From Nocardia grenadensis NBRC 108939 (GTDB taxonomy: Bacteria; Actinomycetota; Actinomycetes; Mycobacteriales; Mycobacteriaceae): a stretch of 64,000 nt of DNA. Below are positions 54,356-63,415 of this stretch, one piece after another. A program made the position numbers and the translations under genes. Below the pieces are notes generated by a model, which had not been told where the DNA came from, made no database searches, and worked only from the letters and a program-made list of their open reading frames with translations. Position 1 is the stretch's first letter; every line of letters begins with the position of its first letter. The DNA lies in assembly GCF_001613445.1 (NCBI RefSeq), contig NZ_BDCJ01000021.1, positions 38,934 through 102,933 on the forward strand. Direction: 5' to 3'.

Positions 54356-54834
54356 GACATCAGCGGACTGCGCAACCACTGCCAATCGACTCCGATCCAG
54401 TCACCGACCAATCCGAACGTCCCCAGTACCCACAGGGTGGCCACGACCAGCGCACATGTCGCCAGGAAGGCGATCACCTGCATGATCGGCCCGCGCGAGA
54501 TGTACCAGGCCATCCCGCGCCGGTACTTGTCCCGCAACCACACCAGCGCCCGCCGCGCCACCGCGAACTCGGTGGCCAGGATGCCGATGCCGGCGAACAC
54601 CAGTGCCCACCCCGGACCGGGGAACGGAATGGTGATCACCCCGACGACGAACACCGCGGTGCCGACGACCGCCACCCCGACCCGGTAGACGAGCTCGAGC
54701 GTAGGGCGCCGCGCGATCCGGTCCCGGTAGGCGCGCCAGAACGCGGGACCGGACCGGTGACCGGCCGCCTGCTCGCCGGGCGCACCGGCCTCGGCCGCGG
54801 GTCGATCCGTGACGGAATCGGGACGACTTTCCAC
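54352..54834 (-). CDS. PGPGW-motif membrane protein (TIGR02611 family)
   Basis: A 160-residue protein with two helices flanking the family motif IPFPGPGWALVFAGIGILA and a final helix (MQVIAFLATCALVVATLWVL). About 40 polar residues precede them. The GTG at 54834 is preferred; the frame stays open further upstream, but that part lies in a terminator hairpin. Function unknown. Confidence 0.85.
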   Translation of the reverse strand: MESRPDSVTDRPAAEAGAPGEQAAGHRSGPAFWRAYRDRIARRPTLELVYRVGVAVVGTAVFVVGVITIPFPGPGWALVFAGIGILATEFAVARRALVWLRDKYRRGMAWYISRGPIMQVIAFLATCALVVATLWVLGTFGLVGDWIGVDWQWLRSPLMS

Positions 54835-54871
54835 GGGTACCAGCCTACGAGGCGCCGGCGGACCGGAACGC

Positions 54872-54910
54872 GAACGTGACCCGCCCGGAGCACCCGGACG
54901 GGTCACGTTC
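54872..54910. terminator. terminator hairpin after the first SulP-carbonic anhydrase gene
   Basis: Arms gaacgtgacccg and cgggtcacgttc pair exactly around a 15-base loop. It lies 8 bp after the 54918 stop and before the PGPGW gene start, so it separates the two transcripts. Confidence 0.7.
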
Positions 54911-54917
54911 CGGCGTG

Positions 54918-57227
54918 TCACCGGACGGACTGCGCCGGTTCCCGCTGTAACTGCGCCAATAACTCGTCGTTGTCCTCGATGGGAGCGATGCCGTCCGGGC
55001 GGACTTCGATGACCCGGGCGCTGGCGATATCGAAGAACAGACCGGAAACGGTGAGCCCACGGTCGTCGACGGCGCGGCAGACCGACGGATGCCGCCGCAG
55101 GTTCTCCAGCTGCACCGCGATATTGACCATGCTCAACTGCTCCACCGGACCGAAACCGGCGGCCTCGGCAGCGCGGCCGACCGGATGCCCGGCCCGGTAC
55201 CGCGCCAGGCTCGGCTGCCCGTATTCGAGCCAGCGGTCGATCCCCGGACCCGCGGATTCGCCGGAGTGCAGCGCGCCCATGGCCCCGCAGGAGGAGTGAC
55301 CGCAGACCACCACGGACCGGACGTTCAGCTTCTCCAGCGCGAAGACCAGCGCCGCCTCCACCGACGCGTCACCGTGCTCGGGCACCAGATTGCCCACATT
55401 GCGCACGGTGAACAGGTCTCCCGGCCCGCTGTTGGTGATCACATTCGGCACGATTCGCGAATCCGAGCAGGTCAGGAAGAAGGAATCCGGGTCCTGCCCG
55501 TCCCGCAGCTCGTCCAGATGCGGCCGCACCAGATGCGCGTGGCTGCGGTGGTAGGCGGCGATACCGCTCACCAGCGGGTCACCACCGTCACCCGAACCAC
55601 TGGACGAACCGTTACGTTCCGCCTGCCAGGGCCCCAGGACGCCGTCGAGAGCGACCCGGCTCATACTGCGCGAAGGCGGTGCCGCCTCCACGTTCGCCAT
55701 CCGCGCGGCCCCGATTTCCACGAAATCGACGGTGCCACCGTTGCTCTCGTGCTGTCGCGCCCAATCGGTGATGGCTTCGTATGCGGCGTGATCGAGGAAG
55801 TCGACCGTCATCTCCACCGTCACCGGGATACCCTGCGGGACCTTGGCGAAGGTGGACGACAGTTTCGGCAGCGACAGGAAGGTGCACGATCCGTCGACCT
55901 GGATCAGCCAGCGGTCGGTACCGCCGAGCGGTTCGGCGGTGATCGTGACGCGGACGACCCGCCAGAGCAGGAGCGCGAAGGCCAGCGCCAAGCCGATGAG
56001 CACACCTTCCAGCAGGTTCAGGAAGACGACGGCGGCCAGGGTCACCGCGTAGACGAGCAGATCGCCGGTGCGGTGGGCGAGCCGGATATGCGCCAGTTTG
56101 ACCAGCTGTACGCCGATGACGATGAGCAGGCCGGCCAGGGCGGCCAGCGGGATCTGCTCCACCAGCGAAGCCAGGGCCACAGAGAAGATCAGGAGCCAGA
56201 CGCCGTGCAGTACGGCCGAAGCCCGGCTGCGCGCACCTGCCGCGACATTGGTGGAGCTGCGCACGATGACGCCGGTGACGGGGAGGCCGCCGAGCAGGCC
56301 GGACAGTACGTTCGCCGAGCCCTGACCGAGCATTTCGCGGTCGAAGTCGGCCCGCGGCCCGGTGTGCATCTTGTCGATCGCGACGGCCGACAGCAGGCTC
56401 TCCACGCTGGCGATGAGCGCGAAGGTCAGGATCATCAGCGCGACCCCGGCCCAGTCGCTGCGGGGTAGTTCGGGCAGCCCGATCGCATCGAACAGCGAGC
56501 CGTCGATGGCGACCCGCTTGACGTCGAGCGAGAGCACCAGCGACAGCACGGTGGCCACCACGATCGCGGCCAGGGCGCCGGGGACCACCCGGATCCGCTC
56601 GGGGAGGTACTTCCAGCCGAGCATGATGGCGATGACGACCACACCGAGAAGGACGGCCGGTCCGTGCAGCGCGACCAGCTGGGCGGGCAGGTCGGCGATG
56701 TTGGTCCACGCGGTGCTGTTGGATTCACCGCCGAGCAGGACGTGCAATTGCTGCAGTGCGATGGTGATACCGATTCCGGCCAGCATGGCGTGCACCACCA
56801 CCGGCGCCACCGCCAGTGCCGCCCGGGCGATCCGGCTCAATCCGAACAGGATCTGCAGGACCCCGGCCGCGGCGACGATGAAACAGGTGACACGCCAGCC
56901 GAATTGGTTTATCGATTCGGCGACGATCACGGTGAGCCCCGCGGCCGGGCCGCTCACCTGGAGGACGGAGCCGCCGAGCGCGCCGGCGACCACACCACCG
57001 ATCACCGCGGCGATGAGACCGGCGGCAACCGGGGCGCCGGAGGCGATCGCGATACCGATGGACAGCGGTAGCGCGACAAGGAAGACCACGATCGACGCCG
57101 GGACATCGTGGCGCAGGATCGAGGTCAGCCAGGTCTGGGTGGATTTGCGCCGGGACCCGGCGGGCTCACGCCCGTCCGGGCCCGGACCAGTAACTGACTC
57201 CGGGGAATTCGTGCTCTGGGTGCCCAT
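54918..57227 (-). CDS. SulP anion transporter fused to beta-carbonic anhydrase (copy 1)
   Basis: A 769-residue fusion. About residues 35-430 are a SulP transporter (HDVPASIVVFLVALPLSIGI, then DREMLGQGSANVLSGLLGG), followed by a short STAS-like domain. About residues 575-755 form a beta-carbonic anhydrase with zinc ligands in CSDSRIVPN and VVCGHSSCGAMGAL. It probably moves bicarbonate or another anion and interconverts it with CO2. Such fusions are known in mycobacteria (Rv3273 type). The ATG at 57227 has AAGGAGA upstream. Copy 2 lies directly upstream, in the same direction. Confidence 0.92.
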   Translation of the reverse strand: MGTQSTNSPESVTGPGPDGREPAGSRRKSTQTWLTSILRHDVPASIVVFLVALPLSIGIAIASGAPVAAGLIAAVIGGVVAGALGGSVLQVSGPAAGLTVIVAESINQFGWRVTCFIVAAAGVLQILFGLSRIARAALAVAPVVVHAMLAGIGITIALQQLHVLLGGESNSTAWTNIADLPAQLVALHGPAVLLGVVVIAIMLGWKYLPERIRVVPGALAAIVVATVLSLVLSLDVKRVAIDGSLFDAIGLPELPRSDWAGVALMILTFALIASVESLLSAVAIDKMHTGPRADFDREMLGQGSANVLSGLLGGLPVTGVIVRSSTNVAAGARSRASAVLHGVWLLIFSVALASLVEQIPLAALAGLLIVIGVQLVKLAHIRLAHRTGDLLVYAVTLAAVVFLNLLEGVLIGLALAFALLLWRVVRVTITAEPLGGTDRWLIQVDGSCTFLSLPKLSSTFAKVPQGIPVTVEMTVDFLDHAAYEAITDWARQHESNGGTVDFVEIGAARMANVEAAPPSRSMSRVALDGVLGPWQAERNGSSSGSGDGGDPLVSGIAAYHRSHAHLVRPHLDELRDGQDPDSFFLTCSDSRIVPNVITNSGPGDLFTVRNVGNLVPEHGDASVEAALVFALEKLNVRSVVVCGHSSCGAMGALHSGESAGPGIDRWLEYGQPSLARYRAGHPVGRAAEAAGFGPVEQLSMVNIAVQLENLRRHPSVCRAVDDRGLTVSGLFFDIASARVIEVRPDGIAPIEDNDELLAQLQREPAQSVR

Positions 57228-57400
57228 CGTTCTCCTTCGCCGACTCGGCACGGGCCAGGTCGGTTGACGATCATCGTGTCCGCTCGGACACAGACCGCGA
57301 ACCGGCAACTCGCGGTGAAGTGGGGACTCGGCACACCTACGGGCCGAGTTGTAAACCGTTGCCATGGTATGGGTAATGACTTATCAAAGCCTGAGAAGGC
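57228..57400 (-). promoter_or_regulatory. duplicated upstream region of copy 1
   Basis: About 150 bp upstream of copy 1 align with the region 59842-60005 upstream of copy 2. Shared pieces include TTCTCCTTCGCCGACTCGGC-like and cagaccgcgaaccggca, and a minus-strand block CTTTGxTAAGxC then TTACCxATACCATG (57362-57387). It probably holds the promoter and control site. The rest of the gap to 57537 has nothing recognised. Confidence 0.55.
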
Positions 57401-57537
57401 ACCCCCCACTCCTGGCGATAACGCGCACGACCCTCGCGGTCCGATCCCGCTATGACCGACATCACTGCCGAAACAGATTGTTCCGCAAGCGATCGTGTCT
57501 CGACCGGTAGTACCGGAACGGAGGCCGGCAACCATGC

Positions 57538-59841
57538 TCACACCGTCCCCATCGACGCCGGTTCGCGCTGCAATTGCGCCAATAACTCGTCGTTGTCCTC
57601 GAGGGAAGCGATCCCGTCCGCACCCACCTCGATCAGCCGGGCGCTGGCGATATCGAAGAACAGACCGGCTACGGTGAGCCCCCGTTCCTCGATCGCCCGG
57701 CGCACCGACGGATGCCGCCGCAGGTTCTCCAGCTGCACCGCGATATTGACCATGCTCAACTGCTCCACCGGACCGAAACCGGCGGCCTCGGCAGCGCGGC
57801 CGACCGGATGCCCGGCCCGGTACCGCGCCAGGCTCGGCTGCCCGTATTCGAGCCAGCGGTCGATCCCCGGACCGGCCGACTCACCGCAGTACAGGGCGCC
57901 CATGGCCCCGCAGCACGAATGGCCGCAGACCACCACGGTGCGAACACTGAGTTTCTCGAGCGCGAAGACCAGCGCCGCTTCCACCGAGGCGTCGTGTTCG
58001 GGCACCAGATTGCCCACATTGCGCACGGTGAACAGATCACCCGGTCCGCTGTGGGTGATCACATTCGGCACGATGCGCGAATCCGAGCAGGTCAGGAAGA
58101 AGGAATCCGGGTCCTGCCCGTCCCGCAGCTCGTCCAGATGCGACCGCACCAGATCCGCACGGCTGCGATGGTAGGCGGCGATACCGCTGGCCAGCGGATC
58201 GCCGTCGGCCGATCCGTGGGACGAACCGTTGCGATGCAACCGCCACGGCCCGAGGACATCGGCGAGCGCGACCCGGCCCATCCCCCGCGACGGCGGGGCA
58301 TCCTGTACGTTGGCCATCCGCGACGTACCGATCTCCACAAAATCGACTGCGCCTCCGTTGCTCTCGTGCTGACGCGCCCAATCGGTGATCGCGTCGTAGG
58401 CGGCGTGATCGAGGAAATCCACGGTGAGTTCCACCGTCACCGCCACTCCCGGTGGCACCGCGCCGAAAGTGGTGGACAGTTTCGGCAGCGAAAGGAAGGT
58501 ACAGGAACCGTCGATCCGCACGAGCCAGCGCTCGGTTCCGCCGATGCGTTCCGCGGTCACGGCGACCCGCACGACCCGCCAGACCAGCAGCGCGAAGGCC
58601 AGCGCCAAACCGATCAGAACCCCTTCGAGCAGGTTCAGGAAAACCACCGTCACCAGGGTGGCCACGTAGACGAGGAGATCGCCGGTCCGGTGCGCGAGCC
58701 GGATATGCGCCAGTTTGACCAGCTGCATACCGATGACGATCAACAGGCCGGCCAGCGCGGCGAGCGGGATCTGCTCCACCAGCGACACCAGGGCCACCGA
58801 GAACACCAGCACCCAGACACCGTGCAGGATCGCCGACGCCCGGCTCCGGGCGCCCGCGGCCACATTGGTGGAACTGCGCACGATGACACCCGCGACGGGC
58901 AGACCACCGAGCAACCCGGTCAGGACGTTCGCCGACCCCAGGCCGATCATCTCGCGATCCAGGTCCGTCCGCGGCCCGGTGTGCATCTTGTCGATCGCGA
59001 CGGCCGACAGCAGGCTCTGCACACTGGTGATCAGCGCCACGGTGAAGATCATCATGACCACGGCGGCCCAATCACCGTGTGGCAGTTCGGGCAACCCGAT
59101 CGCATCGAACAGCGAGCCGTCCAGTGCGACCCGCTTCACCTCCAGTGACAACACCCCGGAAAGCCCCGTCGCCACCACGATGGCCACCAGCGCCCCGGGT
59201 ACCACCTTGACGCGTTCGGGCAGGCGATTCCAGCCCAGCATGATGACGATGACGAGCACCCCGAGCAGCGCCGCGGGACCATCGGCGGCGGTGAGCCGGC
59301 TCGCCAGCTCGGTGATGTTATCCCATGCGGCGCTGCCGGATTCGCCGCCGAGCAGTACATGAACCTGCTGGAGCGCGATGGTGATTCCGATCCCCGCGAG
59401 CATGGCGTGGACCACCACCGGGGCCACCGCGAGCGCGGCACGGGCGACCCGGCTCAAACCGAACAGGATCTGCAGTACACCGGCGGCGGCGACGATGAAA
59501 CACGTTACTCGCCAGCCGAATTGATGGATGGATTCGGCAACGACCACGGTGAGGCCGGCCGCGGGGCCGCTCACCTGTAGCGCGGAGCCGCCGAGTGCAC
59601 CGCCGACGATGCCACCGATGACGGCGGCGATGAGCCCGGCGGCCACCGGGGCGCCGGAGGCGATCGCGATACCGATGGACAAGGGCAGCGCGACCAGGAA
59701 GACCACGATCGAGGCCGGGACGTCATGGCGCAGGATCGAGGCCGGGTCCAGGGAGGGTAGGCGGAATCCGGGCACGGCCGTGGATACGGACGAGCCCGGT
59801 CCAGGCGGTGACGCATGGGCATTCGGGATCTTGGTTGCCAT
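57538..59841 (-). CDS. SulP anion transporter fused to beta-carbonic anhydrase (copy 2)
   Basis: A 767-residue paralogue of the previous gene, similar along its whole length. The transporter region (HDVPASIVVFLVALPLSIGI) and the anhydrase motifs CSDSRIVPN and VVCGHSCCGAMGAL are intact; serine in copy 1 is cysteine here. The N-terminal about 35 and the linker residues differ most. The ATG at 59841 follows AAGGAGA. Each copy has its own upstream region, so they may be regulated alike or have split roles. Confidence 0.92.
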   Translation of the reverse strand: MATKIPNAHASPPGPGSSVSTAVPGFRLPSLDPASILRHDVPASIVVFLVALPLSIGIAIASGAPVAAGLIAAVIGGIVGGALGGSALQVSGPAAGLTVVVAESIHQFGWRVTCFIVAAAGVLQILFGLSRVARAALAVAPVVVHAMLAGIGITIALQQVHVLLGGESGSAAWDNITELASRLTAADGPAALLGVLVIVIMLGWNRLPERVKVVPGALVAIVVATGLSGVLSLEVKRVALDGSLFDAIGLPELPHGDWAAVVMMIFTVALITSVQSLLSAVAIDKMHTGPRTDLDREMIGLGSANVLTGLLGGLPVAGVIVRSSTNVAAGARSRASAILHGVWVLVFSVALVSLVEQIPLAALAGLLIVIGMQLVKLAHIRLAHRTGDLLVYVATLVTVVFLNLLEGVLIGLALAFALLVWRVVRVAVTAERIGGTERWLVRIDGSCTFLSLPKLSTTFGAVPPGVAVTVELTVDFLDHAAYDAITDWARQHESNGGAVDFVEIGTSRMANVQDAPPSRGMGRVALADVLGPWRLHRNGSSHGSADGDPLASGIAAYHRSRADLVRSHLDELRDGQDPDSFFLTCSDSRIVPNVITHSGPGDLFTVRNVGNLVPEHDASVEAALVFALEKLSVRTVVVCGHSCCGAMGALYCGESAGPGIDRWLEYGQPSLARYRAGHPVGRAAEAAGFGPVEQLSMVNIAVQLENLRRHPSVRRAIEERGLTVAGLFFDIASARLIEVGADGIASLEDNDELLAQLQREPASMGTV

Positions 59842-60010
59842 TGGTCTCCTTCGCCGACTCGGCACAGGCCGAGGTCGGTTGACGATCAACATGTCCAGTC
59901 GGGCACAGACCGCGAACCGGCATCTCGCGGTGAAGCAGGTCCTCGGCACGCAACGAGCCGAGTTTCAAAGCATCGTCATGGTATTGGTAAAGGCTTAGCA
60001 AAGCTTAAGA
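59842..60010 (-). promoter_or_regulatory. duplicated upstream region of copy 2
   Basis: Matches 57228-57400 with the same order of conserved blocks, ending in the minus-strand block CTTTGCTAAGCC then TTACCAATACCATG (59976-60003). It is the likely promoter of copy 2. Confidence 0.55.
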
Positions 60011-60582
60011 AATGAACCGCGCCACCGGCGACACCGCCACCACGAAGATCGAACCGCAGCGATGCCACCATCGAAACCACATCCAACGAGCAGACTCGAC
60101 TTCCAGAATACTGTTGAAAACCCATGCAGGACAGCTGATCGAAGCTCGGTGCACAGCGATCGGACGAACCCTTCCGATGCATCGTCACCACCATGTCTGT
60201 GGCGTCGCATCGAGGTGAGATGCCACAGTCCGGCTCCACATATAGTAAAGAACTACCCAAACTCGGCAATAGAGGTAGCGGGACGAAAATGACAATCGCT
60301 ACCCAACCGATACGTGTCATTGAGATGCGGTGACGTGCGGTACCCCGGAAGCACAATCGGGTGACCGAACCGGTGACGCGCCCCTCGCATCAATGAATCG
60401 ACATGACTCTATCGAAAAGCTCCAAGCCCTGAACAGCGGAAACACAATATTTACCGATACCCGGCCGCCAGGACCGCGCGACCACGATGGTGCGGCCAGA
60501 ACACCCACCGCCGTCTCGGCACCGGCCGGGGCGACCGCCGGACCACCGCCGCCCGAGCCGTCCCGGCGGTATTCTCGTCGGC

Positions 60583-60786
60583 GTGTCGGGCCGCGATATC
60601 GAGTACGAACCGGATACAGACGATCCCAGACGTGCCTCGCCGACTTCCGTTCTTTCGGAATGGTTTTCGCGTGCGGAGCTCTCCTACCGCGTGGCGGGCG
60701 GCCGCCGCGGCACCCGGGAGGTCCGCCGCTCGGCCGCCGAGTTCGCCCACCTACGCACCGCCGCCCGGCAGCGGCTACGACGGTGA
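60583..60786 (+). CDS. possible 67-residue protein
   Basis: A GTG-initiated frame (VSGRDIEYEPDTDDPRRAS) with GC-rich third positions, ending LRTAARQRLRR. The middle (SVLSEWFSRAELSYRVAGGR) looks like real protein. No family recognised. The next coding-like stretch begins about 50 bp later in another frame, so this may be part of a broken gene. Confidence 0.35.
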   Translation: MSGRDIEYEPDTDDPRRASPTSVLSEWFSRAELSYRVAGGRRGTREVRRSAAEFAHLRTAARQRLRR

Positions 60787-60838
60787 CCGGAGCGACCCCG
60801 AGCAACTGATACTCGGCCGCGCGGAGCGATACGCCGAC

Positions 60839-61123
60839 GTGGCAAGGCGCCGGATTCGGCAGCAGGCCAACACGATCCACAGCATTCGCGGATCGATCGA
60901 CCTCACCTGCCCCTGGTGCGCGCGGCAACGGACCCATCCCGGTGCGCTCGACTTCGTCACCGGAGTCGCCGGGGACCTGACGACCGCCCGGTCGGACGGG
61001 GCCAGGAGCTCGTCCATCAGCATGCCTGCCGCTGTGACCGGTGCGGTTCGATGCAGTACTTCGCCGACGGTTTCCTGGCCCTCCCCTCCTCCGCCGGGCC
61101 GCCGGCGACCCGCCCGGGCCTGA
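60839..61123 (+). pseudogene. possible frameshifted zinc-ribbon-like gene
   Basis: The frame from 60839 reads VARRRIRQQANTIHSIRG, then LTCPWCARQRTHPGALDFVTG and loses coding character near 60985. From about 61000 another frame reads QELVHQHACRCDRCGSMQYF then ADGFLALP. Together they would give CxxC (CPWC) and CxxC (CDRC) pairs, as in a zinc ribbon. A single frameshift between about 60980 and 61005 would explain it. Confidence 0.3.
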
Positions 61124-61143
61124 GCCCGAGCCGGGCGCGATCA

Positions 61144-61323
61144 CTACTTCGCCAGACTGTCCAGCGACTCCAGATCCACGACCGCCTGCAGAATCCGCTC
61201 GAAGTTCGCGAGGCTGATATCGCGGGGCTGCATATCGCGCAGTAGTATCCCGCGATCCGCGTGGTGAGCCCTGCCGCCCTGCCCTTTTCCAGAACCGACA
61301 CCTCGATCACCCGAACCCTTCAC
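61144..61323 (-). CDS. possible 59-residue protein or C-terminal remnant
   Basis: A GTG-initiated frame whose last part (RDISLANFERILQAVVDLES) looks like genuine helical protein, while the first about 20 residues are Gly-rich and doubtful. It may be a small peptide or the end of a lost gene. No family recognised. Confidence 0.3.
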   Translation of the reverse strand: MKGSGDRGVGSGKGQGGRAHHADRGILLRDMQPRDISLANFERILQAVVDLESLDSLAK

Positions 61324-61449
61324 AACATTCGAAACTCTGCGCCCTGCAACATAGCGGTATTCGCGGCGGTGCTCTTCCTACCGTGGCGACGGCCACCGGA
61401 TCGGCCGCACCCATTGCGCACGAGTCGCTGTCGCGCTCCCGGCGCGGTG

Positions 61450-62820
61450 TCAGCCGAACAGGGCGGTCACCGCTTCGCGATCCACTTTGCCCCGCGACGT
61501 CCGCGGCAACCGGTCCACCACCCGCACCCGATCCGGCATGCTCGGTGCCGGCAGCACCGCCCGCAGCCGCCGCCGGATCTCCTCGGGGCCGGGCGCGTCG
61601 CCGGTGACCACGACGGCGGCCACCGGCACCTGACCCCAGCGCGCGTCGGCGAGTCCGACGCAGGCGGCCTCGGTGACTCCGGGGATGGCGGACAACGCGG
61701 CCTCGACCGCCGCCGGCTCCACGTTCAGGCCACCCCGGATGAGCATTTCTCCGTCGCGACCGAACAACCGTAACCTGTTGCCCGCCAACGCTCCTCGATC
61801 GCCGACCGAGAACCACCCGTCGACCGGTCCGTCCACCACACCGTCCTCGGTCAGGTATCCGGTGAAGACCATATCGCTGCGCACGTGGACCAGACCGTCA
61901 CGGATCCCCACCTCGACCCCGTCGAACAGTTCCCCCGCAGTGCTGTCGTCGGCAGCGCCGAGACCGCGGTCGAACGAGACGAAACTCAGTTCCGAGGCCC
62001 CGTAGAAATGGGTGAGCGCGGCATTCGGCAGTACCTCCCGCAAGGCCACACGCCCCGGCCGCGGCCAGCGCGCCGCCGAGGAGAGCACCTCACGCACGCT
62101 GCCGACCGGCCCCGGGCTCGAACGCACCACGTCCCAGGCGATGGCGGGGACAGAGTACAGGTGAGTGGGGCCGTCGGCCAACGCCACGGTGACCGGGCGC
62201 AGATCGACCGTCGCGCCCCGGGTCAGCGCGTGCAGCGCGCCGTAGAGGAAGTGCGTGTGATCGAGTACGCCCGGCGTCGAGACCCGGTCTCCCGCATCGA
62301 TATCGAAGGTCGCGTCGGAGCGCTCCAAGGTCGCCGCCCACGATCGCTGATCCCGCACGAACAATTTGGGTTCACCGGTGGTGCCCGAGGTGATCCCCAC
62401 CAGTAGTTCGCTTCTGGGATCCGCGTGCCCGCACGGCCCGTCCGATTCCAGCTCCACCGCGGTGCGGATCGCGCCCGTCCAGCCCAACCGGCGCAGTAGC
62501 CGATGATGACCGGGCGCGGCGCACACCTGCGCGGGCCTGGACAGCGTCAGGACGCGTTCCAGCTGCCGCGGCAACAGATGACGGTGCAGCAGCACCACAC
62601 CCACCCCGGCGTACATCGCCGCCGCCACGGTGACCAGTGAGCCGATATCGGAGGTGGGCAGTACCGCCACCCGGCGCGCGCCGGCCAGCCCCGCGGCGGT
62701 ACGGGTGACCCGCTCCAGGAATTCGCCGTAGGTGGCCTGTTCGCGCGCGGCGACGGCGGCGATCGCCGCCGGGCGCCGGGCCGCCTGCCGCGCGATCCGC
62801 TCGGCGAGCAGTTCAGTCAT
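61450..62820 (-). CDS. class I adenylate-forming enzyme (acyl-CoA ligase-like)
   Basis: A 456-residue ANL-family ligase that activates a carboxylic acid with ATP. The P-loop is LLVGITSGTTGEPKLF, followed by HFYGASELSFVSF, the YLTEDGVVDGPVDGWFSVGDRG hinge region and the C-terminal catalytic lysine in LPRTSRGKVDRE. It is somewhat shorter than usual acyl-CoA synthetases. It overlaps the EcfT gene by 8 bp, so it is in the ECF transporter operon. Its acid could be a vitamin precursor such as pimelate, which is only a guess from context. Confidence 0.88.
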   Translation of the reverse strand: MTELLAERIARQAARRPAAIAAVAAREQATYGEFLERVTRTAAGLAGARRVAVLPTSDIGSLVTVAAAMYAGVGVVLLHRHLLPRQLERVLTLSRPAQVCAAPGHHRLLRRLGWTGAIRTAVELESDGPCGHADPRSELLVGITSGTTGEPKLFVRDQRSWAATLERSDATFDIDAGDRVSTPGVLDHTHFLYGALHALTRGATVDLRPVTVALADGPTHLYSVPAIAWDVVRSSPGPVGSVREVLSSAARWPRPGRVALREVLPNAALTHFYGASELSFVSFDRGLGAADDSTAGELFDGVEVGIRDGLVHVRSDMVFTGYLTEDGVVDGPVDGWFSVGDRGALAGNRLRLFGRDGEMLIRGGLNVEPAAVEAALSAIPGVTEAACVGLADARWGQVPVAAVVVTGDAPGPEEIRRRLRAVLPAPSMPDRVRVVDRLPRTSRGKVDREAVTALFG

Positions 62821-63415
62821 CGTCGACTCCGCGGGCGGCCAGTGCGTCGCCCATCGCGTCGGCGGTGCGCAGCGCCCGGACCAGGACGGGAGTGGCGAGG
62901 GCGGTCACCGACCACTGCAGTCCCCGCGCGCGCCGGGCGTCGGCCACCTCCCGGACGATCCCGGCCAGCAGCGGCACACAGCGGATCGCCAGCGCCAGCA
63001 GCAGGCCGATACGTTCGGGGTCGACGCCGAGACGCCGCAGCGGTCCGAGCCCGCGGGTGACGGCGTCCAACATATCGGTGACCCGGGTCGTCAAGGTGAC
63101 CAGGGCGGCCAGCGCCACCGAGATCAGCAGCAGCCCGCACACCACCGTGGCGCGCGCGGGCGAGGTCGTCACGACCTGGACCGCCGCGATGAACGCCAGC
63201 ATCCACAGCACCGGCCGTAACTGGGCCAGCGCCACCCGCCACGGGATCCGGGCGAGCGCGAACACCGCGGCGACACCGAGCGCGAGGACACCGACCTGCG
63301 CGGGTGTCCGCACGAATACGGTCGCGGCCACGATGATCACGACGAGCGACAGCAGTTTCGCACCGGCCGGCATCCGGTGCAGGAGCGAGTGACCGGGAAG
63401 GTATAGCCCGATCAC
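62813..63415 (-). CDS. energy-coupling factor transporter transmembrane protein (EcfT/BioN-like)
   Basis: A 200-residue membrane protein of the CbiQ/EcfT family. GLYLPGHSLLHRMPAGAKLL is the usual start, and the two Ala-Arg-Gly motifs that bind the ATPase are seen as DARRARGLQW and ALAARGVDD. It couples the ATPase to a vitamin-binding S component. Its small size fits BioN-type proteins of biotin transporters. Start overlaps the ATPase stop (GTGA). Confidence 0.88.
   Translation of the reverse strand: MIGLYLPGHSLLHRMPAGAKLLSLVVIIVAATVFVRTPAQVGVLALGVAAVFALARIPWRVALAQLRPVLWMLAFIAAVQVVTTSPARATVVCGLLLISVALAALVTLTTRVTDMLDAVTRGLGPLRRLGVDPERIGLLLALAIRCVPLLAGIVREVADARRARGLQWSVTALATPVLVRALRTADAMGDALAARGVDDD

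Larger units (their letters stand above)
60011..61449. other. 1.4 kb region of mixed composition with gene remnants
   Basis: The first about 470 bp are clearly poorer in GC than the rest of the window and hold no convincing gene. From about 60580 on, short stretches with coding character appear on both strands (listed separately), none of ordinary length. No transposase or integrase is seen. Confidence 0.45.

Noticed and set aside
54356..54385. A TTG start extending the FhuF-like protein
   Set aside because: The GTG at 54355 overlaps the preceding stop and matches the spacing used throughout the window.
60317..61144. A 275-residue minus-strand protein
   Set aside because: Its composition is Arg/Gly/Pro shadow-like and no motif is present.
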